A stretch of 64,000 bases of DNA from Salinicola endophyticus (lineage in GTDB: Bacteria > Pseudomonadota > Gammaproteobacteria > Pseudomonadales > Halomonadaceae). The DNA lies in contig NZ_CP159578.1 in assembly GCF_040536835.1 (NCBI RefSeq), positions 3,100,001 to 3,164,000 on the forward strand, written 5' to 3'. The notes below the pieces were generated by a model. The model worked only from the letters and a program-made list of their open reading frames with translations. It had not been told where the DNA came from and did not search any database. Below are positions 53,037 to 64,000 of the stretch, one piece after another (within the stretch, counting starts at the first letter, position 1; every line of letters begins with the position of its first letter). A program made the translations under genes and the position numbers.

Positions 53037-53993
53037 TCAGCCGAGGCGCTTGGCCAGCAGCCCTTCCAGCTTCTTCTGGTCGGCGGCGAAGTTACGAATG
53101 CCTTCGGCGAGCTTTTCGGTCGCCATGGCGTCTTCGTTGTGCTCCCAGCGGAACTGGGCTTCACCGATCCGGCCCGGGTGCTCGGCGCGATCGCTCTCAT
53201 CGGTGACCTTGCGCGTCACCTCACCTTCGGTGGAGGAGAGCTCTTCCAGCAGGGCCGGCGAGATGGTCAGGCGATTGCAGCCCGCCAGCGCCAGGATCTG
53301 GTCAGTGTTACGGAAACTGGCCCCCATCACCACGGTCTGGTAGCCGTAGCGGCTGGCGTAGTCGCATACACCGCGCACGAACTTGACCCCCGGGTCTTCG
53401 TCCGGGGCGTAGGATTCGGTACCGGTGGCCTTCTTGTACCAGTCGGTGACACGCCCCACGAAGGGCGAGATCAGGAACACCCCGGCCTCGAAGCAGGCGC
53501 GCGCCTGGGCATCGGAGAAGAGCAGCGTCAGGTTGCAGTTGATGCCCTCCTTCTCGAGCTTCTCGGCGGCACGAATGCCTTCCCAGGTGGAAGCGAGCTT
53601 GATCAGCACGCGATCCTTGGAGACCCCCTGCTTCTCGTAGAGCGAGATCAGGTGATGGGCCTTGTCGATGCTGGCCGCTTCATCGAAGGAGAGCTTGGCC
53701 GCGACTTCGGTGGAGACGCGCCCCGGCACGATCTTGGTGATCTCGGTACCCATCGCCACCGACAGCCGGTCGACCGCCTCTTCGATGCGCGCATCGGGGT
53801 CGGAGACCTCGGACTTCACCGCAGCCAGGGTCTCGTCGATCAGGTCCTGATAGCCGTCGAGATCGAAGGCCTTGAGAATCAAAGACGGATTGGTCGTGGC
53901 ATCGTGCGGCTGATAGCGCCGGATGGCGTCGAGATCGCCAGTGTCGGCCACGACCATGGAAAGCTGTTTGAGAGAGTCGAGCTGCTGTGTCAT
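53037..53993 (-). CDS. tal: Transaldolase
   Basis: A 318-residue transaldolase B-type enzyme of the pentose phosphate pathway, moving a dihydroxyacetone unit from sedoheptulose 7-phosphate to glyceraldehyde 3-phosphate. Family blocks: [17 protein letters not shown], the Schiff-base Lys in [51 protein letters not shown] and [16 protein letters not shown] 53993 has ggag 7 bases upstream; 4 extra codons upstream are not needed. Last gene of the polyol operon, where it would channel xylulose 5-phosphate-derived sugars. Confidence 0.97.
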   Translation of the reverse strand: MTQQLDSLKQLSMVVADTGDLDAIRRYQPHDATTNPSLILKAFDLDGYQDLIDETLAAVKSEVSDPDARIEEAVDRLSVAMGTEITKIVPGRVSTEVAAKLSFDEAASIDKAHHLISLYEKQGVSKDRVLIKLASTWEGIRAAEKLEKEGINCNLTLLFSDAQARACFEAGVFLISPFVGRVTDWYKKATGTESYAPDEDPGVKFVRGVCDYASRYGYQTVVMGASFRNTDQILALAGCNRLTISPALLEELSSTEGEVTRKVTDESDRAEHPGRIGEAQFRWEHNEDAMATEKLAEGIRNFAADQKKLEGLLAKRLG

Positions 53994-54018
53994 GAATCGC
54001 TCCATCGTCTTGATGTGT

Positions 54019-54040
54019 GGATTGCACCCCTTCGCAATCC
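54019..54040. other. Small hairpin between xylB and tal
   Basis: A 7-bp stem ggattgc/gcaatcc with an 8-base loop in the 112-base gap between xylB and tal. Possible processing site or attenuator. Confidence 0.3.
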
Positions 54041-54105
54041 CAATCCCTAAAGGATAACACTGATCCGCCGGGCTCGCCGGGCGATCACACCTCGATCCGG
54101 CAGGC

Positions 54106-55596
<1,491 letters not shown>

Positions 55597-55641
55597 GCTG
55601 GTTTCCTTGTCTCTGTTGTCGCGGGTCCGGGGTATCGCGTA

Positions 55642-57117
55642 TCAGGCGCCGATCAGGTGCTCGACGCAGGCACGGGCGCCGTCGCGGTGCAGCCGTTCCA
55701 GGGCGTCGAGATAGGCCGCGCGAAAGCGCGGGTCGTCGGCCAGATCGCCGAACAGCTGGCGGTTCTCGATGAACGCCGTGGGTTCGTCGCGGTTGCGCTG
55801 GGCGATCGCCATCAGCGAATCCTTGAGCCGGTCGACCACCTCGATCGACGCGCCCTGCTCGTCGACCCCTTCGGCATAGCGCGCCCAGCTGGCGACCACC
55901 GCCGCACTGAGACGGATATCGCCATCCTGGGCCAACCGCTCACGGATCACCGGTACCAGCCACTTGGGAATGCGATCCGAGCTTTCCGCGCAGAGTCGCG
56001 CCAGGGTGTCCTTGATCTCCGGATTGGCGAAACGCGCGATCAGGGTGTGCTTGTAGGCGTCGAGATCGACCCCCGGCACCGGTGAGAGCGTCGGTGTCGC
56101 CTCGCGATCCATGTAGGCGAGCAGGAAATCGACGAAGGTTCGATCCTGACACACCTCATGGGCGTAGCGGTAGCCCGCCAGATAGCCGAAGTAGGTCAGC
56201 GCCTGGTGGCTGGCGTTGAGCAGGCGCAGCTTCATCAGTTCATAGGGCATGACATCCTCGACCACCTGTACCTCGACCGTCTCGAAGGCCGGCCGGCCGA
56301 GGCTGAAGTGATCCTCCAGCACCCACTGGGTGAAGGGCTCGCACACCACCGGCCAGCGATCCTCGAGGCCGAAGCGCTCGGCGATCTCGTCGATGTCGGC
56401 GGCCGTGGTGACCGGCGTGATGCGATCGACCATCGAGTTGGGGAAGCGCACCTCGGCCTCGACCCAGGCGCCGAGTTCGGGGTCGCGGGCGCGGGCATAG
56501 GCGACGAACATCTTGTGCGCGACTTCGCCGTTGCCCTGGATGTTGTCGCAGGACATCAGCGTGAACGGCGCGATGTCGCGCGCCCGACGCCGCGCCAACG
56601 CCTCGATGACGATCCCGAAGGTGGTCCGCGGCGTCTGCGGCGAGGCCAGGTCGTGCTGCACATCGGGGTTGTCGAGATCGAACTCGCCGGTGACATGGTG
56701 AAAGTTGTAGCCGCCCTCGGTGACCGTCAGCGACACGATGCGGATGCGCGGGTCGGCCAGGGTCTCGAGCACCGCCTCGATATCGTCCGGGGCATAGAGA
56801 TAGTCGATGATCGAGCCGATCACCCGCGGCTGGTACTCGCCGTCGGGATGCTTGACCACCAGCGTATAGAGGTGGTCCTGAGCCGCCAGCGCCGCCTGCA
56901 TGCGCTTGTCGCCCGGCATCACGCCGATCCCGACGATGCCCCAGTCGAGCGCCTCGCCGCGATTCATCAGGGTGTCGAGATACATCGCCTGGTGGGCACG
57001 GTGAAAGCCACCCACGCCGAAATGGACGATCCCCGGCGTGACCCGATCACGCGCATAGCTCGGGGTCGCGACGGCGGCATCGAGCTGGGTCAGATTGGCT
57101 TGGTTGAGTGCGGTCAT
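55642..57117 (-). CDS. mtlK: Mannitol 2-dehydrogenase (long-chain polyol dehydrogenase)
   Basis: A 491-residue enzyme of the polyol-specific long-chain dehydrogenase family, oxidising D-mannitol to D-fructose, often also D-arabitol to D-xylulose, with NAD. The N-terminal GIVHFGVGGFHRAHQAMYLDTLM, central TVTEGGYNF and SCDNIQGNGEVAHKMFVAYARARDPEL, and the active-site block EVMPYELMKLRLLNASHQALTYFGYLAGY (catalytic Lys) are typical. ATG 57117 with aaggag 8 bases upstream. A 121-base gap with a hairpin separates it from the kinase gene upstream. Confidence 0.94.
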   Translation of the reverse strand: MTALNQANLTQLDAAVATPSYARDRVTPGIVHFGVGGFHRAHQAMYLDTLMNRGEALDWGIVGIGVMPGDKRMQAALAAQDHLYTLVVKHPDGEYQPRVIGSIIDYLYAPDDIEAVLETLADPRIRIVSLTVTEGGYNFHHVTGEFDLDNPDVQHDLASPQTPRTTFGIVIEALARRRARDIAPFTLMSCDNIQGNGEVAHKMFVAYARARDPELGAWVEAEVRFPNSMVDRITPVTTAADIDEIAERFGLEDRWPVVCEPFTQWVLEDHFSLGRPAFETVEVQVVEDVMPYELMKLRLLNASHQALTYFGYLAGYRYAHEVCQDRTFVDFLLAYMDREATPTLSPVPGVDLDAYKHTLIARFANPEIKDTLARLCAESSDRIPKWLVPVIRERLAQDGDIRLSAAVVASWARYAEGVDEQGASIEVVDRLKDSLMAIAQRNRDEPTAFIENRQLFGDLADDPRFRAAYLDALERLHRDGARACVEHLIGA

Positions 57118-57196
57118 CGGGGGTCTCCTTGAGCCGGCCATGGCCTGTATCCGTGTTGCCACGCGCCCGGCGGCGCTGGGGCTTGAACATTCGTGT

Positions 57197-57215
57197 ACCC
57201 CGCGCGACGCGGGGT
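57197..57215. other. Hairpin within the polyol operon
   Basis: An 8-bp GC stem accccgcg/cgcggggt with a 3-base loop between the P-loop kinase and mtlK genes. No T-run follows on the minus strand; it may protect the upstream mRNA segment. Confidence 0.4.
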
Positions 57216-57238
57216 CGGGATGAAGCGGCGACTCGGCG

Positions 57239-57994
57239 TCAGTCCGAAGTGCCGGGTGAATCCGATACGGTGGATGAATCAGCGATACCCGGCGAATCCG
57301 AGGCCATGGGTACCTCCGAGGTGCCGGCCAGAAAGCGCCAGTGCCAGTCCGGTGCCACCGAGTGGTCCTTGATCAGCTGGGCGTTGAGCATGTCCTTGTC
57401 GTGGGTGCGTGTGGCCGCCCCCGCCGCGTCCTGGCCGAGGTCGTGCCAACGCCGCAGCAGTCGCTCGACGAGCACCGCATCGGGCACCTCGATGAACAGC
57501 GTGAGGTCGAAGAACGGGCGCAGCGCCCGCCAGGGCGCGCGGTCGAGCAGCAGATAGTTGCCTTCGACCAGCACCAGCCGGTGGCTGGGCTGGATCAGTC
57601 GTGCACCGGCCCGGGCCAGGTCCAGCGGGCGGTCGAACAGCGGTACCGCCACCGGGCCATCGTCGCGCCGCAGCCTGGCCAGGTCGTGGCTCAACCCGGC
57701 GACATCGAAGGTCTCCGGCGCGCCCTTGAGGTCGAGTCGGCCCTGGGGGATCAGCACCGCGTTGTCGAAGTGGTAGCCATCCATCGGCACCAGCGCGACA
57801 TAACCCGGACGCAGCGCATCGATGCGCGCGCACAGCGCCTCCGCAAGGGTCGACTTGCCCGCCGCCGGCGGCCCGGCGATGGCGACCAGGGTGCGCCGCT
57901 CGGCACGGGAAGCCGCCAGCACGCGCTCGGCCATCACCTCGAGCGATGGCGACATGGGCAGCGCCGAGCCAGTGGCATCAGGCGTGATCGACAT
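57239..57994 (-). CDS. P-loop sugar/nucleoside kinase, FrcK-like
   Basis: A 251-residue protein of the uridine kinase/phosphoribulokinase-like P-loop family. Walker A is AGPPAAGKST (about residues 40-49), followed by VPMDGYHFDNAVL (substrate-binding DGYH), KGAPETFD, VPLFDRPLDLAR and LVLVEGNYLLLDRAPW, and an HDKDMLNAQLIKDH lid. Related kinases occur next to fructose (frcK) and polyol ABC transport genes in rhizobia and may phosphorylate ketoses. The last ~25 residues form an odd Ser/Asp/Pro-rich tail with SDSPG twice. Start 57994 with aggag upstream. Confidence 0.8.
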   Translation of the reverse strand: MSITPDATGSALPMSPSLEVMAERVLAASRAERRTLVAIAGPPAAGKSTLAEALCARIDALRPGYVALVPMDGYHFDNAVLIPQGRLDLKGAPETFDVAGLSHDLARLRRDDGPVAVPLFDRPLDLARAGARLIQPSHRLVLVEGNYLLLDRAPWRALRPFFDLTLFIEVPDAVLVERLLRRWHDLGQDAAGAATRTHDKDMLNAQLIKDHSVAPDWHWRFLAGTSEVPMASDSPGIADSSTVSDSPGTSD

Positions 57995-58041
57995 GCGTCT
58001 GCTCCTCTTCGTAGATGACGTACAGGCCCGTAGATGACGTA

Positions 58042-58791
58042 TCAGCAGGCGGTGTAGCCGCCGTCGATGCGCAGATCGGCGCCGTTGATCATCGCCGCTT
58101 CCCGCGAGGCCAGGAACATCACCCCGTGGGCGATCTCGGCCGGCGTGGCGAAGCGCCGGGTGGGGATCAGCGCCTTCATGCGTTCGCCCTTCTCGCCGGC
58201 CCAGCCGTAGCGCCCCAGCTCGGTGTCGACCACGGTCGGCGACACCGCATTGACGGTGATCCCGCGCGGCCCCCACTCCAGCGCCAGCGTGCGGGTCAGA
58301 CCGAGCACGCCTGACTTGCTGGTGCAGTAGGCAAGATGCCCCTCGAGCCCCACGCTGGCGGCCTGGGAGGCGAGATTGACGATGCGCCCGTAGCCCGCCG
58401 CCAGCATCTGCCGCCCCACCGCGCGGCAGCCGAAGAAGACCCCGCGCAGGTTGACCGCCTGGGTGGCGTCCCACAGCGCGGTCTCCATCGCTTCGGCCGC
58501 CGCCAGTGGGCCGATACCGGCGTTGTTGACCAGCACGTCGATACGCCCGAACCGCGCCACGGCGCGCTCGACCAGCGCCTCGACACCCGCCTCGTCGGTG
58601 ATGTCGAGCACGGCGGCCAGGGGCTCGCCTGCCAGCCCCGCCGCCACGGTCTCGACCTCGGCCTGCTTGTCGACCAGCACCAGGCTGGCGCCGGCGGCGG
58701 CGAAGCGTTGGGCGAGTTCGCGCCCGATGCCGTTGGCCGCCCCGGTGATCATCACCACGCTGGCGCTGAAGTCGAACTGCACCTGGGTCAT
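58042..58791 (-). CDS. SDR family polyol dehydrogenase (substrate uncertain)
   Basis: A 249-residue classical SDR with TGAANGIG, an Asp at the end of beta-2 (LVDKQAEV, NAD preference), NNAGIGPL and the active site ASQAASVGLEGHLAYCTSKSGVLGLTRTLALEW. It resembles D-arabitol/threitol or galactitol dehydrogenases and D-threitol-type enzymes in polyol operons (LGRYGWAGEKGERMKALIPTRRFATPAEIAHG). The start ATG 58791 has gagga upstream. It is 10 bases after the GatZ-like gene. Confidence 0.83.
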   Translation of the reverse strand: MTQVQFDFSASVVMITGAANGIGRELAQRFAAAGASLVLVDKQAEVETVAAGLAGEPLAAVLDITDEAGVEALVERAVARFGRIDVLVNNAGIGPLAAAEAMETALWDATQAVNLRGVFFGCRAVGRQMLAAGYGRIVNLASQAASVGLEGHLAYCTSKSGVLGLTRTLALEWGPRGITVNAVSPTVVDTELGRYGWAGEKGERMKALIPTRRFATPAEIAHGVMFLASREAAMINGADLRIDGGYTAC

Positions 58792-58801
58792 GGCGTCATC
58801 C

Positions 58802-60109
58802 TCATCGTGAACCGCACTCGCAAGCGTCGGCGGTAGTGTCCTGGCAGGCCCGGGCGTAGGCGTCGAGTACGCCCTCGATATGCCAGCGCACCAGTGCACG
58901 CGGCTCGGGGGCGAGCTGGCCGACTCGGATCGCCCGATACGCATCGGGCAGGTACTGGCTGACCAGCGGCAGTGGCAGCGGGTGCGCTTCCAGCGCCGCG
59001 AACAGCGACTCCAGCGTGGCCGCGACCGCGGGCACGCCCCAGTAGTAGCGGATGCGGTCGCTCAGGCTGTAGCGTCGGGCGAAGCGCTGCTCGGCAGGGT
59101 CACCGGGGTAGTAAGCGTGCCAGTAGCGCGGCTCGTCGAGCATCGCCCGCTCGACCGCAGCGTCCAGATCCGGCGCCTCGATACCCGGCGTCTCGGCGGC
59201 GATGGCGGCCAGCGCGAACAGCGCCTCGCGCATGGCGAAGGTCAGCGCGGGGCCGACCTTGAGAATGGCGAAGTGCCCCGCCACCAGCGCGCGGTAGGCC
59301 GCCGGCGTCTGGTAGTCGGTGGAGTGCGCCTCGAACACCAGATCCGGCCAATCGAGGATCGCCCGACTCAGCGCCTGGGCACCGGCAGGGTCGAAATCGA
59401 CCACGTCGGCGTGGCCGAACTCCACCCCGGGCTGCACCACCACGCCACGTACCCGGCGCCAGGCGTCATCGAGCCCCTCATCGGCGAAACGCTCAGCGTG
59501 AACCGCCAGCGTGCTGGCCAGATCGGCGGTGGTGGTGACCGCCACGCCCTCGAGCCGCTCATGGGCACCGCCGGGGGTCGGCACCTCGGTACCGATCACA
59601 TAGCGCAGCTCGCCGCGGCGCTCACCGGCAGCGGCCTCGGCGGCGAGACACAGGCGCGCGGCGCGCGCCGCGATCTCGGCATCGTCGAGCGCCGCCGGAT
59701 CGTCGGCACAGCCCATGCTGGCGTCCAGATGCAGCTTGGTGAAGCCCGCCGCGGCATAGGCCGCGACCAGCGTCTCGGCGCGTGCCATCGCCTCGGCAGC
59801 GGGCAGGTGCTGCCACGGCGAGGGGCCCAGGTGGTCACCGCCCAGGATCAGGCGGGCCGGGTCGAACCCGCGTCGCGTGGCGATCGCCACCACCCGCGCG
59901 CGAAAGTCTTCGGGGGTCTGGCCGGTATAGCCGCCCTCCTGGTTGACCTGGTTGCAGGTCGCCTCGATCAGCAGCGGCGAGCCATCGGCCAGAGCACGGT
60001 CGAAGGCCGCCTCGAGCACCAGCGGATGCGCCGAGCAGACCGAGTAGATGCCGCTGGGCCGCCCGGCGCGGTTGGCGGCGACGATGGCGTCGAGCAGATG
60101 ACCACTCAT
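58802..60109 (-). CDS. GatZ/KbaZ-family protein, probable D-tagatose-6-phosphate 4-epimerase
   Basis: A 435-residue protein of the COG4573 family. E. coli GatZ and KbaZ are non-catalytic chaperone-like partners of the tagatose-bisphosphate aldolases GatY/KbaY. A homologue in Agrobacterium polyol clusters was shown to be a tagatose-6-phosphate 4-epimerase. Blocks: GIYSVCSAHPLVLEAAF, LIEATCNQVNQEGGYTGQTPEDF, LILGGDHLGPSPWQ, KLHLDASMGCADD and YVIGTEVPTPGGAHE. No GatY/KbaY aldolase is in the window, and the neighbour is a PfkB kinase, so the epimerase role is the better guess. Start overlaps the kinase stop by 4 bases. Confidence 0.82.
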   Translation of the reverse strand: MSGHLLDAIVAANRAGRPSGIYSVCSAHPLVLEAAFDRALADGSPLLIEATCNQVNQEGGYTGQTPEDFRARVVAIATRRGFDPARLILGGDHLGPSPWQHLPAAEAMARAETLVAAYAAAGFTKLHLDASMGCADDPAALDDAEIAARAARLCLAAEAAAGERRGELRYVIGTEVPTPGGAHERLEGVAVTTTADLASTLAVHAERFADEGLDDAWRRVRGVVVQPGVEFGHADVVDFDPAGAQALSRAILDWPDLVFEAHSTDYQTPAAYRALVAGHFAILKVGPALTFAMREALFALAAIAAETPGIEAPDLDAAVERAMLDEPRYWHAYYPGDPAEQRFARRYSLSDRIRYYWGVPAVAATLESLFAALEAHPLPLPLVSQYLPDAYRAIRVGQLAPEPRALVRWHIEGVLDAYARACQDTTADACECGSR

Positions 60110-61092
60110 TTAAGATCTCCATGGGATGCGATCAGGGCGTCGAGGGTGGCGCGGTCGCTGGCACCCTCCATGGGGCCGATACGGGTCACCGCGTGGGCGC
60201 CGGCGGCACTGGCAAGGGTCAGGGCGCGGGTGAGCGAATCGCCGGCGGCGAGTGCGGCGATCAGCGCCCCGCCAAAGCAGTCTCCGGCCCCCGTGGGGTC
60301 GCGCTCGGTCACGCTGAAGGCGCCCACGCGCTGGTGCTCACCGGCACGGAAGGCTTCGCTGCCACGCTCGGCGCGCTTGAGCACCAGCAGCGACAGGCGC
60401 TTGGTCGCCAGCAGCCGGGCCACGGTGTCGGCCTCCGCCTCACCCTCGCTCTCGCCCTGGCCCTGCCCCAGCCAGGCGATGTCGGCCTCGCTGGGCAGGA
60501 AGATGTCGCAGTCATCGACCCGGCGCAGGACCGCCTCGCGGCTGGCCGAGTCGCGCATCAGCTCCGGGCGGATATTGGGGTCGAAGCTGACCTGCCCGCC
60601 GCGGGCGTGGACCCGCGTGACCAGGGCATCGATCAGCGCGATCGCCGCCGGCGAGGTGAGCGAGGAGCCCATCACGTGCAGGTAGCGGGTATCGGCGAGC
60701 CGGGCGAGTCCGGCCTCGTCGAGCGCCAGACGCGCCGCCGCGCTGTGCGCCAGGTTGAACACGAAGTCGCGCTCGCCGTCATCGCGGTAGCGCACGAAGG
60801 CGGTGCCGGTGGGCCGCTCGGGATCGCAGGCGACAGCACCGATATCGATGCCGTCGGCGGTCAGGCGTTCACGGATCAACTCGCCGAAACCATCCGCCCC
60901 GACGCAGCCGGCGTAGGCGACCCGGGCGCCCATGCGTGCCGCCTGGGAGGCGAAGATCGCCGGCGCCCCGCTGGGGAAGGGGCCGAGAAAGCGCCCCGCC
61001 TCGGTGAAGCGCTGGCCGCGGCGCTCGGCGACGAACTCGGCGAGCAGCTCCCCGGCGGTGACGATGTCGAAGAAGGGCTTGGCATCAGACAT
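60106..61092 (-). CDS. PfkB-family sugar kinase, probable tagatose/ketose kinase
   Basis: A 328-residue ribokinase-family enzyme. The N-terminal GELLAEFVAERRG, GAPAIFASQAARMGARVAYAGCVGADGFG and the anion-hole motif DPTGAGDCFGGALIAALAAG with its catalytic Asp are intact. Agrobacterium galactitol/altritol clusters pair a similar kinase with the GatZ-type epimerase, giving tagatose 6-phosphate; fructose is an alternative substrate. One base separates it from smoS upstream, and the stop overlaps the GatZ-family start. Confidence 0.88.
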   Translation of the reverse strand: MSDAKPFFDIVTAGELLAEFVAERRGQRFTEAGRFLGPFPSGAPAIFASQAARMGARVAYAGCVGADGFGELIRERLTADGIDIGAVACDPERPTGTAFVRYRDDGERDFVFNLAHSAAARLALDEAGLARLADTRYLHVMGSSLTSPAAIALIDALVTRVHARGGQVSFDPNIRPELMRDSASREAVLRRVDDCDIFLPSEADIAWLGQGQGESEGEAEADTVARLLATKRLSLLVLKRAERGSEAFRAGEHQRVGAFSVTERDPTGAGDCFGGALIAALAAGDSLTRALTLASAAGAHAVTRIGPMEGASDRATLDALIASHGDLK

Positions 61093-61093
61093 G

Positions 61094-61876
61094 TCAGCTC
61101 ATCCAGTTGCCGCCATCGACGTTGAGGGTCTGCGCCACCACGTAATCGCTGTCGGCGCTGGCCAGGAAAACCGCCGCGCCCACGTGATCCTCCGGGCGCC
61201 CCATACGACCGTAGGGCACCGCTTCGCCGACCAGACGCTTCTTCTCCCCCGGCGGGCGCCCCTCGTAGCGGGCGAACAGCGCGTCGACCTCGTCCCACAT
61301 CGGGGTGTCGACCACCCCGGGGGCGATGCCGTTGACGTGGATACCGTGCTTGATCAGATCGAGCCCGCAGGACTGGGTCAGGCTGATCACCGCGGCCTTG
61401 GTGGCACAGTACATGCTCACCAGCGCCTCGCCGCGGCGCCCGGCCTGGGACGCCATGTTGATGATCTTGCCACCTTCACCGCGCGCGACCATGTGCGCTG
61501 CTACCGCCTGCAGGGTGAAGAAGGTGCCCTTGACGTTGACCGCGAACTGCTTGTCATAGCTCGCCTCGCTGACCTCGAGCACCGGCGCCATGTCGAACAC
61601 CGCGGCGTTGTTGACCAGGATGTCGATCGGCCCCAGGCGCGCCTGGACCGCTTCGATCATCGCCGTGCGCGACTCGCTACTGCAGATATCCAGCCGCACC
61701 GCCATCACCGCATCGCCGTGACGCGCGGACAGCGACTCTGCGGCCTGCTCGGCGGCGGCGAGATCGATATCGGCGATCGCCACCCGCGCGCCCTCCTCCA
61801 GGTAGCGGCTGACGATCGCCAGCCCGATACCGCGGGCGCCGCCGGTCACCACTGCCGTGCGCTTATCGAGTTTCAT
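61094..61876 (-). CDS. smoS: Sorbitol (L-iditol 2-) dehydrogenase, SmoS/PolS type
   Basis: A 260-residue SDR with strong likeness to Rhodobacter SmoS/PolS, which oxidises D-sorbitol to D-fructose, galactitol to tagatose and L-iditol to sorbose with NAD. TGGARGIG, IADIDLAAAEQ (NAD-type Asp), NNAAVFDMAPVLEVSEASYDKQFAVNVKGTFF, ASQAGRRGEALVSMYCATKAAVISLTQS and the C-terminal VAQTLNVDGGNWMS match almost block by block. Its galactitol activity would feed the tagatose branch downstream. ATG 61876. Confidence 0.92.
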   Translation of the reverse strand: MKLDKRTAVVTGGARGIGLAIVSRYLEEGARVAIADIDLAAAEQAAESLSARHGDAVMAVRLDICSSESRTAMIEAVQARLGPIDILVNNAAVFDMAPVLEVSEASYDKQFAVNVKGTFFTLQAVAAHMVARGEGGKIINMASQAGRRGEALVSMYCATKAAVISLTQSCGLDLIKHGIHVNGIAPGVVDTPMWDEVDALFARYEGRPPGEKKRLVGEAVPYGRMGRPEDHVGAAVFLASADSDYVVAQTLNVDGGNWMS

Positions 61877-61963
61877 CGCAATGTTCCTGTGTTGATCATG
61901 CTGTCGTTGATAGCTAAATCTTCGAGAGTCCAGTGTTTGATGAAGCGGGCGTGGACGGCCCGC

Positions 61964-62629
61964 TCAGGCGGCACGCCAGCGTTCGACCAGCTCGCCGAGC
62001 CCGGACATGTGCTCGAGCGTTGCCCAGGCCCCGGCTTCGCGCAGCCGTGCGGCGTGCCCGGCGGCGATATGGCTGGCCCCGGTGAATCCGATGACCGTCA
62101 TCCCGGCGGCACAGGCGGCGCGGGTCCCGGAGACGCTGTCCTCCACCACCAGGCAGTCGGCCGGCGCGGTCGCCAGCGTCTCTGCCGCCAGCAGATAGAC
62201 GTCAGGCGCCGGCTTGGGCCGTGCCACCTGCTCGGCGGTGAACAGCGGCGCTGCCCCCAGCCGCGTGTTGAGCCCGGTGTGGGAGAGCGAGGCGAGCACC
62301 CGCTCGCGGCGGCTGTTGGAGACGATCGCCAGCGGCAGATCGAGGTCGTCGATCGCCTCGCTGATGCCGGCGATGGCCTTGAGCTCGCCGGCCAGCCTAC
62401 GTTCGATGGCCGCATCGATGCTGAGCAGCGCATCGGGCGGCAGCTGGTGCACGCTGAGCCCCTCCAGATGGGCCAGGATACCCGCCGTGGTCATGCCCAG
62501 CGCACCGCGCAGCTCGTGCTCGGCGGCCAGGTCCGGCAGCCACGCCGCGAGCTGCTCGTGCAGCACGCTTTCGGCGATGGTCTCGCTGTCGACCAGCACC
62601 CCATCGCAGTCGAAAATCAGTAGCCCCAT
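61964..62629 (-). CDS. HAD-superfamily phosphatase (SmoC-like)
   Basis: A 221-residue HAD hydrolase with motif I IFDCDGVLVDSE, a helical cap, motif II IVSNSRRERV, motif III (KPAPDVYL) and motif IV (CLVVEDSVSGTRAA). A HAD phosphatase at this place is common in smo/mtl polyol operons, where it may remove toxic sugar phosphates. ATG 62629 with ggagg upstream. 10 bases after smoK, 87 before smoS. Confidence 0.88.
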   Translation of the reverse strand: MGLLIFDCDGVLVDSETIAESVLHEQLAAWLPDLAAEHELRGALGMTTAGILAHLEGLSVHQLPPDALLSIDAAIERRLAGELKAIAGISEAIDDLDLPLAIVSNSRRERVLASLSHTGLNTRLGAAPLFTAEQVARPKPAPDVYLLAAETLATAPADCLVVEDSVSGTRAACAAGMTVIGFTGASHIAAGHAARLREAGAWATLEHMSGLGELVERWRAA

Positions 62630-62639
62630 GCCACCCTCC

Positions 62640-63785
<1,146 letters not shown>

Positions 63786-63795
63786 GATGAATTCC

Positions 63796-64000
63796 TTATT
63801 TGACGGCGCCGAAGGTCAAACCGCGAACCATCTGCTTTTGGGTCATCCAGCCCAGGATCAGGATCGGCGCGATGGCCATCGTCGAGGCGGCGGAGAGCTT
63901 GGCCCAGAACAGCCCTTCGGGGCTCGAGAACGAGGCGATGAAGGCGGTCAGCGGGGCCGCGCTGGAGGTGGTCAGGTTGAGACTCCAGAACGCCTCGTTC
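63796..64000 (-). CDS. smoG: Polyol ABC transporter permease, C-terminal end (partial)
   Basis: Partial gene cut by the right edge. The minus-strand frame ending TAA at 63796-63798 reads [67 protein letters not shown]. This is the standard end of the MalG/SmoG-type second permease of carbohydrate CUT1 importers (LSAAS.MAI.P..ILGW..QK..VRGLT.GAVK). The upstream smoE and smoF genes would lie beyond the window. Confidence 0.92.
   Translation of the reverse strand, partial: NEAFWSLNLTTSSAAPLTAFIASFSSPEGLFWAKLSAASTMAIAPILILGWMTQKQMVRGLTFGAVK

Noticed and set aside
58880..60685. A 601-codon plus-strand frame opposite the GatZ-like and PfkB genes
   Set aside because: No motifs, compositionally skewed, and covered by two well-supported minus-strand genes.

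Overview
The window is a high-GC (mid-60s % by eye) bacterial chromosome segment with dense, operon-packed genes. The protein set (LpxT, HolC, MetR/MetE, RstAB, AguA, BCCT carrier, MadLM/MatAB, SmoS/MtlK) and the pepA-holC-valS neighbourhood point to a gammaproteobacterium. A halophilic Halomonadaceae member (Halomonas, Salinicola, Kushneria, Chromohalobacter or similar) is the best guess. This is an inference from gene content; no rRNA or tRNA gene is present to fix it.

Layout. 1-7852: housekeeping block with the end of pepA, a YciI protein, ilvE, a VOC protein, a YgfF-like SDR, a LysE exporter, holC and valS. 7853-24616: mixed single genes, namely lpxT, a diguanylate cyclase, a DoxX protein, gloA-tspO-UDG, a YdjM-like membrane protein, azoR, lipoproteins, a decayed metE beside an intact metR with a consensus MetR box, the rstA-rstB two-component pair, a retropepsin-like protease, an SDR, a decayed EAL fragment, aguA and an extensin-like protein. 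24685-36722: a myo-inositol catabolic island. iolB, iolG and an RpiR-type regulator lie on the minus strand. A three-gene ABC importer, a second Gfo/Idh dehydrogenase, a fused iolC-DUF2090 gene, iolD and iolE lie on the plus strand. iolA is absent. 36912-39126: an EAL phosphodiesterase followed by a PAS-GGDEF cyclase. 39163-44564: a malonate module (GntR regulator divergent from matA-matB-madL-madM). 45033-46667: a BCCT osmolyte transporter.

47047-51540 is the most intriguing segment. Five co-directional genes encode a thermostable-hemolysin-family protein, an atypical AMP-forming ligase, a TenA-like protein carrying the full metal-ligand pattern of heme-oxygenase-like diiron oxidases (HDOs), an SDR and a secreted TPR protein. 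This looks like a small uncharacterised acyl-modifying pathway. It is followed by a stack of repeats (51541-51933).

53037-64000: a long minus-strand polyol operon running from an ABC permease (cut by the window edge) through smoK, a HAD phosphatase, smoS, a PfkB kinase, a GatZ-family protein, an SDR, a P-loop kinase, mtlK, xylB and tal. Together they would import hexitols or pentitols, oxidise them to ketoses, phosphorylate these and pass them to central metabolism. The GatZ-family protein without a GatY partner suggests a tagatose-6-phosphate 4-epimerase branch.

Non-coding structure is rich. There are two copies of a ~170-bp structured intergenic repeat 43 kb apart, a MITE-like element, a ~120-bp imperfect palindrome, two 13-bp-period tandem arrays, a 24-bp-period array, a perfect 30-bp palindrome between rstA and rstB, and several terminator hairpins and operator-like palindromes.
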